Shown here piece by piece: positions 5,890 through 6,121 of a stretch of DNA of 6,121 nucleotides. The position numbers were made by a program, and so were the translations under genes. A model generated the notes under the pieces. That model was not told where the DNA came from. It did no database searches and worked only from the letters and a program-made list of their open reading frames with translations. Position 1 is the first letter of the stretch. Each line of letters begins with the position of its first letter. The stretch comes from Phycisphaerae bacterium (GTDB taxonomy: Bacteria; Planctomycetota; Phycisphaerae; Phycisphaerales; SM1A02): assembly GCA_002718515.1 (NCBI GenBank), contig PBEX01000025.1, positions 147,061 through 153,181 of the forward strand, read 5' to 3'.

Positions 5890-6121
5890 TCAATCACGCT
5901 CACTTTCTTCTTGATGTCACTGACACTTGGTAAACCATGAGACCAGTTTCTGCATGAGATTGACTTTGAATTGCTTGGTTCTAGACCGCACAAATCCTTA
6001 CCTTGAACAAGAATTGTAGGCGCGCCCCATCCTAGTAGTCGATCGCCATCGCTAAGCGTCGTTAAATCAATGCGTTCGATGTGCGAATCCGGACATGCTT
6101 CGACCAGTCGCTCATACAGTA
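5886..6121 (-). CDS. Thioredoxin-fold-like protein, C-terminal fragment (5' end outside window)
   Basis: An open frame on the - strand enters from the window edge and ends at a TGA overlapping the M50 GTG start by 4 nt. The 77 visible residues begin LYERLVEACPDSHIERIDL and continue with GWGAPTILVQGKDLCGLEP, then SISCRNW and GLPSVSDIKKKV. The APTILVQGKDL part resembles the cis-proline strand of thioredoxin-fold proteins, and the later S-C-R followed by G-(L/V)-P-S pattern recalls small thioredoxin-like proteins often annotated near mercury-resistance or redox genes. The first half, where a CxxC site would be expected, is not visible. Codon use and the overlap with the next gene support a real gene. 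The family call is from memory and moderate; mercury-related function should not be assumed. Confidence 0.65.
   Translation of the reverse strand, partial: LYERLVEACPDSHIERIDLTTLSDGDRLLGWGAPTILVQGKDLCGLEPSNSKSISCRNWSHGLPSVSDIKKKVSVIE

Noticed and set aside
5886..6121. Mercury-resistance operon
   Set aside because: Only a fragment resembling mer-associated thioredoxin-like proteins is present; no merR, merA, merT or merP is visible.

Overview
The window reads as ordinary chromosomal DNA from a bacterium of moderate GC content (high forties per cent, judged by eye). The S16 protein begins with a KRMGRRHRPFYRLNAMDKR-type stretch and continues RSPRDGRVIEELGWYDP. Together with an rpsP-trmD-rplS cluster that has no rimM between rpsP and trmD, this suggests Planctomycetota, possibly Phycisphaerae. 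That assignment rests on remembered family resemblance, not a search, and is moderate at best.

The layout is convergent. On the + strand (1-3541) are the 3' part of a SNF2-family ATPase gene, a SWIM zinc-finger gene overlapping it by 4 nt, and, after a 146-nt spacer, a small gene for an unrecognised basic protein of 85 residues. On the - strand (3631-6121), in transcription order, are the 3' end of a thioredoxin-fold-like gene running off the window edge, a site-2-protease-type M50 membrane metallopeptidase gene overlapping it by 4 nt, then rpsP, trmD and rplS. A strong symmetrical hairpin with A/T tracts at 3569-3610 separates the two groups and probably terminates transcription from both sides.

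The SNF2 ATPase and SWIM protein are translationally coupled and probably act together as a DNA- or nucleoprotein-remodelling motor plus a zinc-binding partner; their cellular role is unknown. The - strand ribosomal cluster makes S16, the tRNA m1G37 methyltransferase TrmD and L19. It seems to have its own promoter next to the end of the M50 gene, a leader of about 120 nt that can form small hairpins, and small hairpins in both intergenic spacers.

No CRISPR array, tRNA, rRNA, insertion sequence, prophage or complete defence system is visible. The least explained part is the 3138-3541 segment: an orphan basic protein whose start is preceded by a perfect 14-bp palindrome and a pair of direct repeats 20 bp apart.
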